Assembly: GCA_945859605.1 (NCBI GenBank) | Contig: OX243811.1 | Span: forward strand, 60,710,116 to 60,774,115 | DNA: 64,000 bases | Reading direction: 5' to 3' | Source of the DNA: Lumbricus rubellus | Lineage: Eukaryota; Annelida; Clitellata; Crassiclitellata; Lumbricidae | In this document: piece after piece, positions 1-11,209 of the stretch | How the letters are laid out: every line of letters begins with the position of its first letter | Position numbering within the stretch: position 1 is the stretch's first letter | Notes under the pieces: generated by a model | Told to the model about the DNA's origin: nothing | The model's input: only the letters and a program-made list of their open reading frames with translations | Database searches by the model: none | Position numbers and translations under genes: made by a program

Positions 1-169
1 TACACTTCATCACTGACTTCACTTCTGTTTCTCGGTTGTATTGTTCTTCCAGATCTTAAGGTGCATTTATAACTTGGATCTGGTTTACTCTCAGATTCTC
101 TGCACTCCTACTAAAGCTATTCCTCAGATTTGTCGCTCCTGGTGCTTGACAATGTTTTACCAAATGTGT
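1..169 (-). pseudogene. Element B gag fragment: second half of zinc knuckle and downstream linker
   Basis: On the minus strand this piece encodes the end of a retroviral-type zinc knuckle (HLVKHC) followed by APGATNLRNSFSRSAENLRVNQIQ. The same segment follows the knuckle in the intact gag of element C (about 40,070-39,930). It continues directly the gag fragment that ends at about 6,768, so the two are halves of one gene separated by a 6.6-kb insertion. The knuckle itself is cut between its histidine half and the upstream cysteine half. The rest of the element lies left of the window. There is no start codon and it is not functional. Confidence 0.8.
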
Positions 170-1284
170 CAAGCGGGATCGAAAGCCGTCGGATTTCGCT
201 ACACAGATACAGAGATATAGGCGAGTAAAGGCGAGAACGCTCAAAAATACGAAAAATGGTTTTACGGTGTATTATTATTTAAACATATGTCTACTTTCAA
301 TATCTTCAATTAGAAATTTTGAATTAAAATGCTTAGTGTTGAAAAAATGACTTTTACCGCATGTGGTGTCAAAATTTGCTTTGAATCAATCGCTCCATGA
401 GCTATTTTCAAAGTTAAAATTCGCTACGAACGACAGAGCTATTATACACCATATGGACTATTTCTTGTAGTCGTGTCTACCACATAATAAATTTTCCCTT
501 CAATATGGTACTGAATGGTCCATAAAAGCTGTTTCACCCGTTTAAATGAGCAGGTTTTGGTCAAAGTTTTAAGCATTCATTATTGCTTGCCTGACAACAA
601 GGATGATTGTTTTTCAAGCCACGCCTCCGACCCAGTTTTCTTAGAGTCTAATTGGCTTACGAGACATATCGCGACACTGACCTTCGATCGTGCGCATGCG
701 AGCTAGCAATTCTTGGTCTCTCAACTTGTTGATGTTGCTCATTTTCTTTAGTTACTTTCGGAGAGAAACGTTATTTTTGCGTTTGTTTCGGAAAGAATTC
801 GTATGAAAATTATTCACACTAAGCTTAATTTACATTAGCCTAATAGAAAGTGAAAATTTGAAGCTGTTAAACTGTTCAAATAGTGATAGCCTAGGCAGGC
901 CCTAATCGTAATCGTAGCCTTATCTCCAAGCTTCTAAAGTGCCATTCGAAAGCCAAGTGTGGAGCACCAGCTTATTCACGAGCGCTGCGTCAAGTCAAAA
1001 GGGTTGTCCATAAGAGTAGTCCAAAGGTGGTCCGGGTCGAGTTACCATAGAAAATGAATTCATAAGACTGTCCGATGAACACGGGTCTTATTCAGCGAAG
1101 CGATAAAGATTCCGCCGACGTAGGAAACATGTGGTCTATTGTCTAAGTGAGTACATAATTAAAATTCTTTATAAGATTTGAAAGAGTCTCGTATTTAAGT
1201 CAGTTCTGTTTATCGGACCCAACGTATTCCATTCGCGCCTGCTTGTCGAGTAAACAAATCGCGAACAATTATATCGTAGGTCCC
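170..1284. other. Left part of T1, non-coding
   Basis: AT-rich sequence between the left T1 boundary and the 5' LTR of element A. ORFs here are short and show no recognisable domain. About 40 bp just before element A (near 1,235-1,275, containing AACAAATCGCGAACAATT) recur just after it (about 6,170-6,210), so T1 carried a direct repeat around the later gypsy insertion site. Nothing else is recognised. Confidence 0.5.
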
Positions 1285-1450
1285 TGTAATAGCGCGATAT
1301 AAACAGTTGTAACAGTGCGCTATATAAACAGTTATGGTTCGAGAGTAGAACGGGATCAAGAGCACAGGAGGCATGGCGGTTGCAGTGTGTTGGTCTAATT
1401 AAAGTGTTGTTTAATAACTATTACAGTCTCGTTTAATAATAACTATTACA
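1285..1450 (+). repeat. Element A 5' LTR
   Basis: 166-bp LTR starting TGTAATAGCGCG and ending CTATTACA. It contains two tandem TATA-like motifs (GATATAAACAG and CTATATAAACAG, about 1,295-1,330) that probably drive transcription. The primer-binding region TTGGCGACGAGGAT follows immediately at 1451. Relative to the 3' LTR it has three extra bases in the terminal TTTAATAATAACT tract and one substitution (GAGAG against GAAAG). Confidence 0.9.
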
Positions 1451-1587
1451 TTGGCGACGAGGATAAAACAAAATTCGGAAACGCGGACAATATTATATTC
1501 ACCTTGGACTCTGCACGTGTGTGTGTGCTAACTGTTGACATTTTCACGTTACTCGGGCTGAACTCCACATTCCATTCAACGCTCAAC

Positions 1588-3553
1588 ATGGCCGACAGCC
1601 TTCCGCCATTTCCTTCCATTGACCCTTCACCCGAAGCCGGTGACGCATCACTTCGCTGGAGGAAATGGGTTAGTCGATTTCGGAATCTGATGATCGCCCT
1701 CAACGTCACGGATGATGCACGACAAAAGGCCATGCTGTTGCACTATGCTGGTGAACAGGTGAGCGACATCTTTTACACATTTACAGTCCCAGATCCGGAT
1801 GCAAACACGTCGGCGACAAATGCAGCCATAAATGCGCTCTCAACATACTTCGCCCCACAAGCAAACACAGAATTTGCGATTTTTCAGTTTCGCCAAGCAA
1901 AACAGGGCCAAACGGAAGACATTGCCTCATACGTCACCAGACTTCGTCAGCTCTCGTCCACATGCGAGTTCAGTGATGTGGATCGCGAGTTGAAGAGTCA
2001 ATTAATTCAGGGTTGCCAATCAAACCGCTTACGTCGAAAGGCACTGTCCGATCCCACTCTCACGTTGGCCAAGTTAGTTGAAATGGCTCGTGCTGCCGAG
2101 GCTGCCGCAACACAAGCTTCTGTCATGGCGGGCGAGCATCCAGTGGAATCGGTTGAACGCCTCACGGCTCGCAATCGATTTTCTAAACATCAGCCAGCAC
2201 GTCCAGACGACAAGCAGGGAAGGTCAGTTTGCTGCCGCAACTGTGGAAAGTCGTGGCCGCATCCAGGAGGTCGACAGGACTGCCCCGCTTTTGACAAACA
2301 CTGCAGGGGATGTGGTAAGCGTGGGCATTTTGCATCTTGTTGTCAAAGTTCCAGCACACTTAACAAAACTGGAGCTGTCAAAAGACCGGAAGTCAATCGG
2401 GTCGAACCACAGGAGGACAGCTCCGACTCTGAAGTTGAATATCTACACACTGTCCACGCAGCATCGCGCAGCCCAAGTGCGCCCATGTTCTCTGTAAAAC
2501 TGAATGGCACATCGATCCGCCTCATGGCTGATTCTGGAGCGAGCGTCAACATTCTAGATGAAACGGACTTTAGACGGCTTCAACCACGTCGAACCCTAGA
2601 GCCCACAAAAACCAAAATAATGTCATACCAGGCTCCAAAACCGCTCACAGTTCTTGGTAAGATTACTCTCACTGCTGCCTACAAGTCTCAGTGCATACTC
2701 ACTGATTTCTACGTCATCAAAGGCTGCGGTGGATCCCTTCTGTCTTGGGAGACCTCCAATCAGCTCCGCCTCATCGACATGGTCAGACAGGTTGTCATGA
2801 CGAAACTGACATTGGTTGATGAATATTCCGACCTGTTCAAAGGCCTTGGTGAGCTGAAAAATTTTCAGGTCAGACTTCACATTGATGAAACGGTTGCTCC
2901 AATTGCTCAACCTCATCGCCGCATTCCCTTCCACCTTCGGCAGCAGGTTGAAGCGCAGTTGCAAGCCGATCTTCAGCAAAGGGTTATCGAGAGAGTTGAA
3001 GGTGCAACTCCGTGGGTCTCTCCAATAGTCGTCGTTACAAAACCGAAAACTCCTGGAGCCGTCAGGGTATGTGTGGACATGCGTCGAGCAAATACTGCAA
3101 TTAAGCGAGAAAGGCACTTAACACCAACGATCAACGACATGATCAACGACCTTAATGGGGCTCAGGTATTTTCGAAACTTGACCTAAACCAAGGATACAA
3201 CCAATTGGAATTGGAGCCCGCCTCTAGGTACATCACCACGTTCTCCACTCATACCGGGCTCTGGCGCTACAAAAGGCTGAATTTTGGAATTTCCTTCGCA
3301 GCAGAAGTATTTCAAAATGCAATTCGGGAATCCCTCAGTGGCCTTGAGGGAGTCGTCAACATCAGTGACGACATACTGGTGTTTGGCACCAACCAACTGG
3401 AGCACGACACTCACCTCCGTGCCTGTTTACAACGCATCCGCGAAAATGGTCTAACCCTGAATGCAAAGAAATGCCTGTTCAACAAAACATCTTTGGATTT
3501 GTTTGGATACATTGGATACACGTTTTCGTCCAGTGGCCTATCTGTGGATACAA
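1588..3553 (+). pseudogene. Element A gag-pol, first part: gag, zinc knuckles, protease, reverse transcriptase
   Basis: The probable start is ATG 1588 (MADSLPPF); the reading frame is open upstream to about 1504 without a better start. Gag (about 1,600-2,200) has the retrotransposon-gag pattern with FRQAKQGQTEDIASYVTRLR. Two cysteine knuckles follow at about 2,230-2,340; the second, CRGCGKRGHFASCC, is CX2CX4HX4C. The protease active site is DSGA (about 2,528). RT runs from about 2,900, with VSPIVVVTKPK, FSKLDLNQGYNQLEL and the catalytic box ISDD (about 3,361; the usual first residue is Y). The frame is lost in an A7 run at 3,551-3,557, consistent with a single-base deletion. Polyprotein of a K02A2.6-like gypsy group is my inference. 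Confidence 0.9.
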
Positions 3554-5702
3554 AAAAATCACCGCCATCACCAACCTGCCGCGGCCCACTAACATCAGCG
3601 GGATCCGCAGTCAGCTTGGCATGGCTAATTTCAGCTCACGATTCATCCCCAACTATGCCACGTTGACTCAGCCGCTCAGAACTCTACTACACAAGAATGC
3701 CACGTTTGTGTGGTCTACTGAACAAGAAAATTCATTACCGGCAATATGCAACGCACTGTCACAATCACCTGTGCTGGCATATTTTGATGAGGCCAAATCC
3801 ACAGAAATATTCACGGATGCCAGTCCAGTCGGTTTAGGCGCCATCCTTGTGCAGTGTAGTGCACATGGTGACAACCGTCGTACCGTTGCTTATGTGAGCC
3901 GGTCACTCACCGAGGTTGAACAGCGGTATTCGCAGACGGAACGAGAGGCCCTTGCGGTGGTATGGGCTTGTGATCTTTTTAATTTGTACATTTTCGGCAG
4001 ACCTGTGCGTGTCTACACTGATCACAAACCATTGGTGCATATTTTTGGCAGTTATCACTCTAAACCTTCTGCCAGAATTGAAAGGTGGGCGCTCCGGCTT
4101 CAACCTTATGCAGCCAGCGTTGTGTATCGTGCTGGTGATGATTACCCTGCAGATTACTTATCACGACACCCACAGCTTCATCCTCAACAAACGTCACGCG
4201 AAGAGAAAGTTGCTGAAGAATATATTAACTTTCTCACAAGCAATGCCATCCCTCGCGCAATGACTCTAGATGAAGTGCGCACCGCCACTCAGCAGGACCC
4301 GACGTTGCAAGAAATTTGGTCTTCCATCCAATCTGGACGTTGGACCCATCACTCGGTTGATCACCGCATCGACCCTGTTGACTATGATGCGTTTTCCAGG
4401 ATTCGCTCTGAGTTAACCGCAGATTTCCACAACGGAGTCATTCTGCGTCAAGGTCGTATCGTTCTACCCCGGAGTCTCCAGGATAGGGCTGTGTGCCTCG
4501 CTCATGAAGATCATCAAGGAATGACCAAAACGAAATCACTTCTCCGAGAAAAAGTCTGGTTCCCAGGCATTGACCACATGGTTGAGTCTCAAGTCCGATC
4601 ATGTCTTCCATGTGCTGCAGCCACACCGACGGAGAGCCGAAAACCGCTTCGGATGTCGGAGCTTCCGGATGGACCATGGACTTGCGTAAGCGTGGATTTT
4701 GCCGAGGTTCAGGACACATATCTACTGGTACTCTACGACGAATATTCCAGGTTTCCCGTGGTTGACATAACACCATCGACCTCTGCAAATACCATCATCC
4801 CTAGACTCGACAAGATATCTTCAGAGTTCGGAATTCCCTCTGTTCTCAAGTCTGACAACGACCCACCCTTTCAGAGCAAACTGTTTGAATCGTTCTCCGC
4901 TGATCTTGGTTTCAAACACCGTTAAATCACACCATATTGGCCTCGAGCCAATGGTGAGGCGGAACGCTTCATGAGGACTGTCAAGAAAGTCATAAAGACC
5001 GCCTCTGTAGAAAACAAAGTCTGGAAACAGGAGCTGTTTCGGTTTCTCCGCAACTACAGGGCCACACCTCACTCAACAACGGGCGTTGCGCCGGCCACGT
5101 TGCTGTTCGGCCGACCATTGAGTGTTAAACTTCCTCAACCCGCGGTCAAAGTGGACGACCTAGACCTTCGTCGTGGTGACACCAGACAGAAAGCTGTGAT
5201 GAAGGAACACGCTGATCGTTCGTCTCGGGCTTCTCCCTCAGCAATTTCTGTGGGTGACTCGGTGCTGTTACGGTCATCTCAGTTGCAGTCCAAACTCAGC
5301 CCTCCATTCGAACCTCTTCCTTATCAAGTTGTGGGACAAAAAGGCTCTATGATTTCAGCAAAAAGGGGACAGCGGATTGTTACTCGCAACTCGTCTTTCT
5401 TCAAACCATTTCATGTCGAGACCGAAGAGCAGAGACAAGCACTTCAAACCCCACCACTAATCACAACAAAGGATCCAGAGAACATGTGTGTGGAGCCGGA
5501 GGTGGTGACCACATCGTCTGACCTCATGCCTGCTGCTTCGGTTCCAACTTCTCCCATCCACACAACCAGAGATGAGAACAATCCTGATGCTCAAAGTGAT
5601 TCTGTTATTCCGTCGGAGGACCAGGAGCTGGAATCCTCGACACGTCGGTCCAGCCGCCACAGAGATCCTCCTTGGTGGTTGAACGATTATGCCAGGGCAT
5701 AA
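3554..5702 (+). pseudogene. Element A pol, second part: RT end, RNase H, integrase
   Basis: After the frameshift the frame continues through the RT thumb (ITAITNLPRP), then RNase H with FTDASPVGLGA, E in TEREALAVVWA and YTDHKPL (about 3,800-4,150). Integrase follows: the zinc motif H-E-D-H with CLPC (about 4,500-4,620), then the catalytic core with D in VSVDFAEV, D in KSDNDPPF and E in NGEAERF. The last two are separated by 35 residues. A TAA at 4923-4925 lies between those two catalytic residues in the same frame; the neighbouring sequence suggests AAA changed to TAA. The C-terminal tail ends RRSSRHRDPPWWLNDY before TAA at about 5,702. This copy cannot make active integrase. Confidence 0.9.
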
Positions 5703-5820
5703 TAATCCCTGTTATGGTATTTCTGCACTTGTCAGATATTCTTGTTGTTTGATGCTTTTGTTTTGTTTGTGAAAGGTAGTTGGTTAGATTTGTTGACATT
5801 TTTTTTTAGTTTGACTAATT

Positions 5821-5939
5821 TGATGCAATGTGAACTTTGTTAATCGACTTCAAATTTCTGGACCTGAAAGAGGAGGGAGATTGATGCAATGTGAACTTTG
5901 TTAATCGACTTAAAATTTCTGGACCTAAAAGGGGAGGGA
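5821..5939 (+). repeat. Element A 3' tandem repeat with duplicated polypurine tract
   Basis: Two copies of a 61-bp unit starting TGATGCAATGTGAACTTTG lie at 5821 and 5882. Each ends in a purine-rich tract (GAAAGAGGAGGGAGA and AAAAGGGGAGGGA). The second tract abuts the 3' LTR at 5940 and is the likely polypurine primer for plus-strand synthesis. The first is an upstream duplicate. Confidence 0.8.
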
Positions 5940-6102
5940 TGTAATAGCGCGATATAAACAGTTGTAACAGTGCGCTATATAAACAGTTATGGTTCGAAAG
6001 TAGAACGGGATCAAGAGCACAGGAGGCATGGCGGTTGCAGTGTGTTGGTCTAATTAAAGTGTTGTTTAATAACTATTACAGTCTCGTTTAATAACTATTA
6101 CA
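5940..6102 (+). repeat. Element A 3' LTR
   Basis: 163-bp LTR matching the 5' LTR with one substitution and one 3-bp indel. It is followed by the target duplication GTCCC at 6103-6107. Confidence 0.9.
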
Positions 6103-6758
6103 GTCCCTTCAAGCTTCAATGTCAAAACCTTATTTCTTTGACTAGCGGCTCATTAGCCTAATAAGCCTCCTGGCCGAGTCAACAAATCGCGAACAATTGT
6201 ATCATCAGTCACAATGTTTGCATAAATTTAATCAAATCAAGAATGGGGTATAGTAGGCTACCATATTCGAGCTTACCTTGAAGGACCTTGTTAATTATTT
6301 GTTTGTGTTAGGCTATTTAAGACTCATACATCGTCGGTCGGTCAAAATGAAACGTCGATCTGTCCGCCTGCGCGTTAGATGCGTTGTTTGCATTAGTTTC
6401 ATTAATTCAATTCAGCAGTAGATTGTATTTCTATCATAGTTTTGGAAGTAGTAGTTCGATTTTCATGCCTTTTGATGTATTCGATACAGGATATAGCCAT
6501 GAATTGACCAGCAAATTTGCAGAAGAATAAATTAATGGTTACTAAGAACTTACCCGACACAAATGTTCCGAAACTTTAAGCTCGATTTTTTTTCAATTGT
6601 AATGATTTAGCAAATTGCAGATTCAAATGAGTATAAATTCAGTTAGAAATAAGATAGTTTCATTCTGCAAAAAGTATTTTGAAGAAAAATATCTGTAGAA
6701 TATGACTAAATAAAAAAGTTGAATACCGTCATGTGACGGGAAATCATCCCCCCCGCCA
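6103..6758. other. Right part of T1, non-coding
   Basis: AT-rich sequence from element A to the right T1 boundary. It ends GGGAAATCATCCCCCCCGCCA at 6758, next to the second CAAATGTGT. No ORF of note. Confidence 0.5.
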
Positions 6759-6767
6759 CAAATGTGT

Positions 6768-8540
6768 GTCTGACTGACAGTTGTGGCAACGTTTCTTAAC
6801 GAAACCTCTTTGCTCATTGTTCTCCCACTTGCGGTACGGAGCGTACGATGCATTGCCTTCTTTTGGGTTTCCCAAAGGTGGAGTTCGATTGTAGGCTTGT
6901 CTGTCCCACGTTGACTGTTTTTTTTTATCTTGCCACCATGGCTTTCCAGAGAAATTATCTTTCTTGACATCATTACTTTTGGCTTGGCTTCCGGTTTCTT
7001 TGTCAGTGCTGTTCCATTTGGTTTGCTTTGGACTACTGCCCCAGGGAATATGAAGCATGGGGCCTTCATATTTCGGTTTGTCTTGAAACATTACACCAAT
7101 TCGATTGTTTACATGTAGGCCTATGTCTGCGAGGTCTGCAACGTTACTAGCTTCTAAACATTCTGTACCCTCTTTTGCTAAGACAAACTGTAGTGGACCT
7201 GGTGGTAAACATTCTTTCAGCTTATCCGCCACTAGCAAATCAAACAGATTCTCGTAGTCTTTGCCCACTCGTCTACTTCTGACATAATAGTTAAACAGAT
7301 TCTTCAATCTTGCTGTAAACATCGTATACGTTTCCTCCACAGTTTTCTTGGCATCTGCAAATCTTGACCTGTACTCACGAGCCGTTAACTTGAATTCTTT
7401 CAATAAATGCTCTTTCACTACATCGTACTTGTCTAAATCATCAAAAGATACACGGTTCAATACAGTTCGCGCTCTCGAAGTCATAAGTGGCAATAACAAT
7501 TTCACCCAATATTGTTGTTCCACAGCAAAACTATTGAATGCATTTTCCACTGTCTCAAAATATCATCATATCATACGGCATCTTCGGTAACACATGTTTC
7601 ATTGCATCACCAATCTTCTTAATCTTTGACACCATTGTCTCACTTTCTCTGAGCCTATTTTGTTCTGATTCCTCACGACTTCTTCTATCGTCTTCGTCTC
7701 TCTTCTTCAGTCGATTCTGATCTTCTATCCTACGCAGTTCTTCTTGTTCTATCTTCTGCTGCAACAATTCTAACTGCTTTCTGCGTTCCTCCTTTTCAAT
7801 AGTAATTTCTTGGAGTTGAGCTTCTTTAATAGCTAGTTTCTTTTGTTCCAATTGTATCTGTTCTTCCCTTTTTCTTTCCGCTTTTCCAGATTATCTTTCT
7901 CCCGTTGGAAATCTTCCTGTCGAATTTCTTCGGCTCTTTCCAATTCTAGTAAACGCATCCTTTCCTTTTCTTCCTCACGAGACCTTTTCTCTTCAATCTG
8001 TTGTCTCCGTATTTCTTCATCGCTTCTCCTTGCTTTTTCATATTCTATCATTAACTCCATCCTTCTTCGTTCTGCTTCGTCACGGTCTATTCTCATTTCT
8101 AATTGTATCTGGAACTGCTGCTTCTGCATGTCTATCTCTTGTTGTCGCAGCCTATCTGCTTTTTCTTTCTTTTCTTGTTTACGTTTTTTCTCCTCTTGGC
8201 GCCGTCGCTCCTCTTTTCCTTTCTCTTCTTGGCGACGCTGCTCCTCTCTTTCTTTCTCTTCTTGTCGACTCATCATCATGAATTGTAGCAACGCCTCAAT
8301 AGACATCGGTAGCTGTGGCTTCTCAACCGGCTTCTCTACAGTAGCCTACCGCCTACAGCACCTTCTTCTTCAGCTTCTTTTTTCGCCCAAACCTCAGCCA
8401 AAGTTCTCATCAAACTTTCCCTCGACATCTGTCCGACTTCTTCTGCGTCTAGACCTGCTTTAGTTAATAATTTTACTATTCTTTCAGAAGACATCTTCTT
8501 AATAGCCGCTTGCTTTTGCTCTGTGAGTTTCTCCGTCTTA
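6768..8540 (-). pseudogene. Element B gag: coiled-coil, capsid and first half of zinc knuckle (Gmr1-like)
   Basis: On the minus strand this matches the N-terminal 600 residues of the element C polyprotein. It has an N-terminal helix, a highly charged coiled coil (repeats of EEQRRQEEK, about 8,300-7,560), a capsid-like segment (NAFNSFAVEQQYWVKLLLPL to CLPPGPLQFVL, about 7,550-7,150), and a basic linker ending at KKRCHNCQSD, where T1 interrupts. Frames change near 7,840 and 7,555 and the position of the C start ATG reads ACG, so the copy is dead. Gag packages the element RNA. The remainder of the gene is at 1-169. Confidence 0.85.
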
Positions 8541-8884
8541 CTTCTTTACTTCAATTCTTATTGCTCCTTTAGCAGACAAGCAAGTTTTCCCTACCTTTCC
8601 GTCCGTTGAGTTGTCGTTTCTCACTGTCGTTTTGATGCACATGTTGCTTCGCACGGGAGAAGTTCGTCGAATAATTATCGCAGCGTCCGTTCCTTCGATA
8701 AGATCCCAGATATCGTTCCTTCCGTATCTCGGATGAGAATACCAGCGTGTGTAGATAAGAAAAACACAGCGTCCGTAGATAAGAATATCAGTATTCCAAA
8801 TCAACGTGTAAATGTATATCCTCAATCAACGTTTGTAAATTCGTATCAATCAGTATGGATCAGTAACCCACCGCTGCCACCAAA
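8541..8884 (-). other. Element B 5' leader
   Basis: Minus-strand untranslated leader between the B 5' LTR and gag. It carries repeated ATAAGAATATCAG/TCCGTAGATAAG-like units (about 8,690-8,830), comparable in position to the 22-bp tandem repeats in the leader of element D. The primer-binding region next to the LTR reads TTTGGTGGCAGCGGTGGG on the minus strand. Confidence 0.55.
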
Positions 8885-9383
8885 TGTCAACCCCTTTAAT
8901 CCTGGTTGACCTCCAGTCTTCTCGGTAGTTCCAGTATCGTTCTTCAGTAGCCTAAGCCTATCCCTACTGACTTAACTGACTTTGATTTACTGGCTAGTTA
9001 AAGTTTCTACAGTCTTTCACTAGTTTTACTTCAACGACAACGACGACAGGTTTAATCGTATATTATAATCAAATCCAACGTAAAATGAAACAGCAGCAAC
9101 AACACGATAATGTCTATCTTTGCATTATCACAGCAACTACAACTCTTCTCCACAACAACTAGTCAACTACTCCTACTACTACTACACTTATCACAGTCTA
9201 TCTCGCCACTCTTCCGTCTCACACTCCTTCCTTCTCTCTATCTCTCATTCGTACGCGCAACCCTCGATCGGCTGACTGTCTAGACACGCGCGCCAAAAAT
9301 GCAGCTGGTCTGTCTGGCCGCTCGCGAGTGTACAACAATCAACTGACCGCTGCAGGCCATACACTATATTAAATTAGCTTACA
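8885..9383 (-). repeat. Element B 5' LTR (minus strand)
   Basis: Reverse complement of the element D LTR. On the plus strand it begins TGTCAACCCCTTT and ends TTAGCTTACA, i.e. TGTAAGC...TTGACA in element sense. It includes the same CTACTACTAC tract and the GCGCGCGTGTC region. The partner LTR lies left of the window. Its boundary at 9383 directly abuts open gypsy coding sequence of element E, so B inserted into E. Confidence 0.85.
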
Positions 9384-9384
9384 A

Positions 9385-11180
9385 GTACCCTCTGACTTTG
9401 TTGAAGGTTTAGAATGGGAACCTAGTTCGCGCATTCTTTTGGCAGCCAATGGCACTGAGATAAGAGTCCTTGGTCAGGTGGTTGTTCCACTCAAGTTCTG
9501 GCGTGGCTTTGATGTAAGCACTCAGTTTATAGTGTCTGACCAGGTCTTCGAGCCAATGCTCGGTATGGAATGGCTAAGGGAACATCGATGTAGACTTGGT
9601 TTTGGAAATGGTGCACTCTTTATTGGAAGGAGGCGCATTCTATTGTTCAAGGGCAATGGCTCCTCATGGTGTCGACGTGTTGTTGATGCAGAAGAAATGG
9701 TTGTGTCCCCTAGGTCCCAATGTGATGTTCCCTCAAGAACTTTGTATGATAATTTGGCTGTGTGTGCACCGGCATGGATGACGGAAACATCTGAAGTCGT
9801 GCTGGGAGTTTATGTCGGTCGGGTATTGGTGGAGGATAATGCAAGCACGGCCCAGGTTAGAGTAATAAACCTAAGTGAGCAGCCATCTACGCTCTGTAAG
9901 GACCAGGTAATTGGTGGCTTACATCCGGTGCAAGTGGCAGTGGAAGGTAAGGAGATACCTCCGATTGAAACATCAGCTGAGAGCCGTGTTGTGCAGGATT
10001 TGATATCAGACCTGCCTGAAGCATGGGCGCCCGCAGAAAATTTTGCAGGAGGGGGCAAAAATTTTACGGTGGTCACGGTTACATTTTTCAGTGACAAAAG
10101 CATGCTAAATAGAGCGTTGGAAATTAGAAACACGGGTATTTTTTCAAAGACGTTTTTAATGCAAATTTCTCAGTTTCATTTTGTGTATTATTTTTCCAAA
10201 AAATTGGTTAAAATTCCAAAAGTAGATGTTAAAAAGTAGGTCCATGAAAGGCACTATTAAATATAATTATATATTTATTTCTATAGAGATTTCTAAACGT
10301 AAATTTTTCACTTTCACATGTGTATCATTCGTATGATTAGTGTTTTATTGCGAAGAAATTTGTTTAAAACTCAAAAGTAGTAGTTAAAAAATAAGTTTCA
10401 CTTTTCCAGAGGGGGGCAAGTGCCCCCCCTTGCCCCTATGTGCGGGCGCCCATGGCCTGAAGATGTACCATTGGAAGCGAAGGATAAGTTAGAACGTCTT
10501 TTGGGAAGCTATAAGGGTGTTTTCTCCGTTAACGAAACGGATCTAGGTAGAACAACTTTTGTTGAGAATAGAATGGACGCAGAAGTTGTGCACCTTGTTA
10601 AGCAGCCAATGAGAAGACCACCTTTTGTCGATAAGAATAGTCAGAAAGTTGTGAATCTAACTGAGGTTAAAGATTCCGAATCTGGTATTTGTAACAGGAA
10701 ATCTTTTCCCCAGATTATGCCAACTGAGTGGATTGTGATGTTTGCTTTGGTACTTGTGTCTTGATCGACTGGAAAAAGCCGAGAGTTGACATCGCATTTT
10801 CGGAACCACGCTTGGAGTTGTGTGCGAACTGCAAACGTCATATGTGTGTTTTTGAAAATATTTGGAAACGAATTTCAAGACAGATGAAATTAGTTTACAG
10901 GTGGCATGCCCGAGTAAGAAAGAGAGTGGAAACCGAAGGCCAGTGGATCTGTGGTTATGTTTTGCTAGTCAGTTTTCTGATCCAGAAATCACAGAAAGCT
11001 AAATCTTGTGTGGCTCATGTGGACGAGTTGCGTCCTTGCTATGGACGAACCAAAGGAAAGTGGGAAGAAATGATCGATCGAGTACAAGAAAGAGGATCGA
11101 CAACACAGGAGGAAGCACCCATGGCTTCAACGTCTCTTCGCCCTCGGCGTGTTGTTAGAAAACCTGATCGCTACCAGTAG
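9385..11180 (+). pseudogene. Element E: internally deleted gypsy-like pol (protease end, pre-RT, C-terminal tail)
   Basis: The frame is open from 9385 and resembles the C-terminal half of a gypsy aspartic protease (LLAANGTEIRVLGQ, then MLGMEWLREHRC, about 9,440-9,600), followed by a spacer. After a MITE insertion comes a pre-RT linker (LERLLGSYKGVFS, DLGRTTFVENRMD, about 10,480-10,620). The sequence then jumps, without RT, RNase H or integrase, to a typical pol C-terminal tail (AHVDELRPCYGRTKGKW, RPRRVVRKPDRYQ, stop about 11,178). The 5' half was displaced by element B. It is a decayed, non-autonomous fragment; the clade is not assigned. Confidence 0.75.
10026..10450. mobile_element. MITE with GGGCGCCCGCA ends inside element E
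   Basis: GGGCGCCCGCA at about 10,026 and TGCGGGCGCCC at about 10,441-10,451 form a terminal inverted repeat around about 420 bp of AT-rich non-coding DNA, with poly-G/C tracts (GGAGGGGGCAA, GGCAAGTGCCCCCC) just inside. The flanking coding sequence resumes after it. A short duplication, CATGG or a subset of it, is present on both sides. The superfamily is not certain. Confidence 0.65.
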
Positions 11181-11209
11181 GTTGCTGTAGGGTTTTGATA
11201 TTGGACAGC

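Larger units (their letters stand above)
1285..6102 (+). mobile_element. Element A: young Ty3/gypsy LTR retrotransposon with conventional pol order
   Basis: The element is bounded by near-identical short direct repeats (1285-1450 and 5940-6102) that begin TGTAAT and end TTACA. It is flanked by the 5-bp target duplication GTCCC (1280-1284 and 6103-6107). The interior encodes gag, protease, RT, RNase H and integrase in the usual Ty3/gypsy order in one reading phase, except for one frameshift and one nonsense codon. The LTRs differ by one substitution and one 3-bp indel, so insertion was recent although the copy is already inactive. The roughly 165-bp LTRs are short for the superfamily. Confidence 0.92.
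170..6758. mobile_element. T1: large insertion inside element B with a 9-bp target duplication, hosting gypsy A
   Basis: The 9-mer CAAATGTGT occurs at 161-169 and again at 6759-6767, exactly where the zinc-knuckle coding sequence of element B breaks. The outer sequences rejoin to match element C. This shows an insertion with a target-site duplication of 8-9 bp, as made by hAT, P-like or Mutator-like DNA transposons. Terminal inverted repeats are weak: CAAGCGGGATC on the left against GGCGGGGGGGATG read inward from the right. Without gypsy A the insert is about 1.77 kb and has no convincing transposase ORF, so it is probably non-autonomous. The superfamily is uncertain. Confidence 0.65.

Noticed and set aside
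3545..3560. Programmed -1 frameshift at AAAAAAA in element A
   Set aside because: The site is near the end of RT, where no known gypsy element uses frameshifting, and the copy also has a nonsense codon; a single-base loss is simpler.
7843..8463. Ser/Phe/Leu-rich ORFs opposite the gag coiled coils (also 41,199-41,924, 44,670-45,188 and 56,938-57,654)
   Set aside because: They are antisense shadows of Glu/Lys/Arg-rich coiled-coil gag coding sequence on the other strand.
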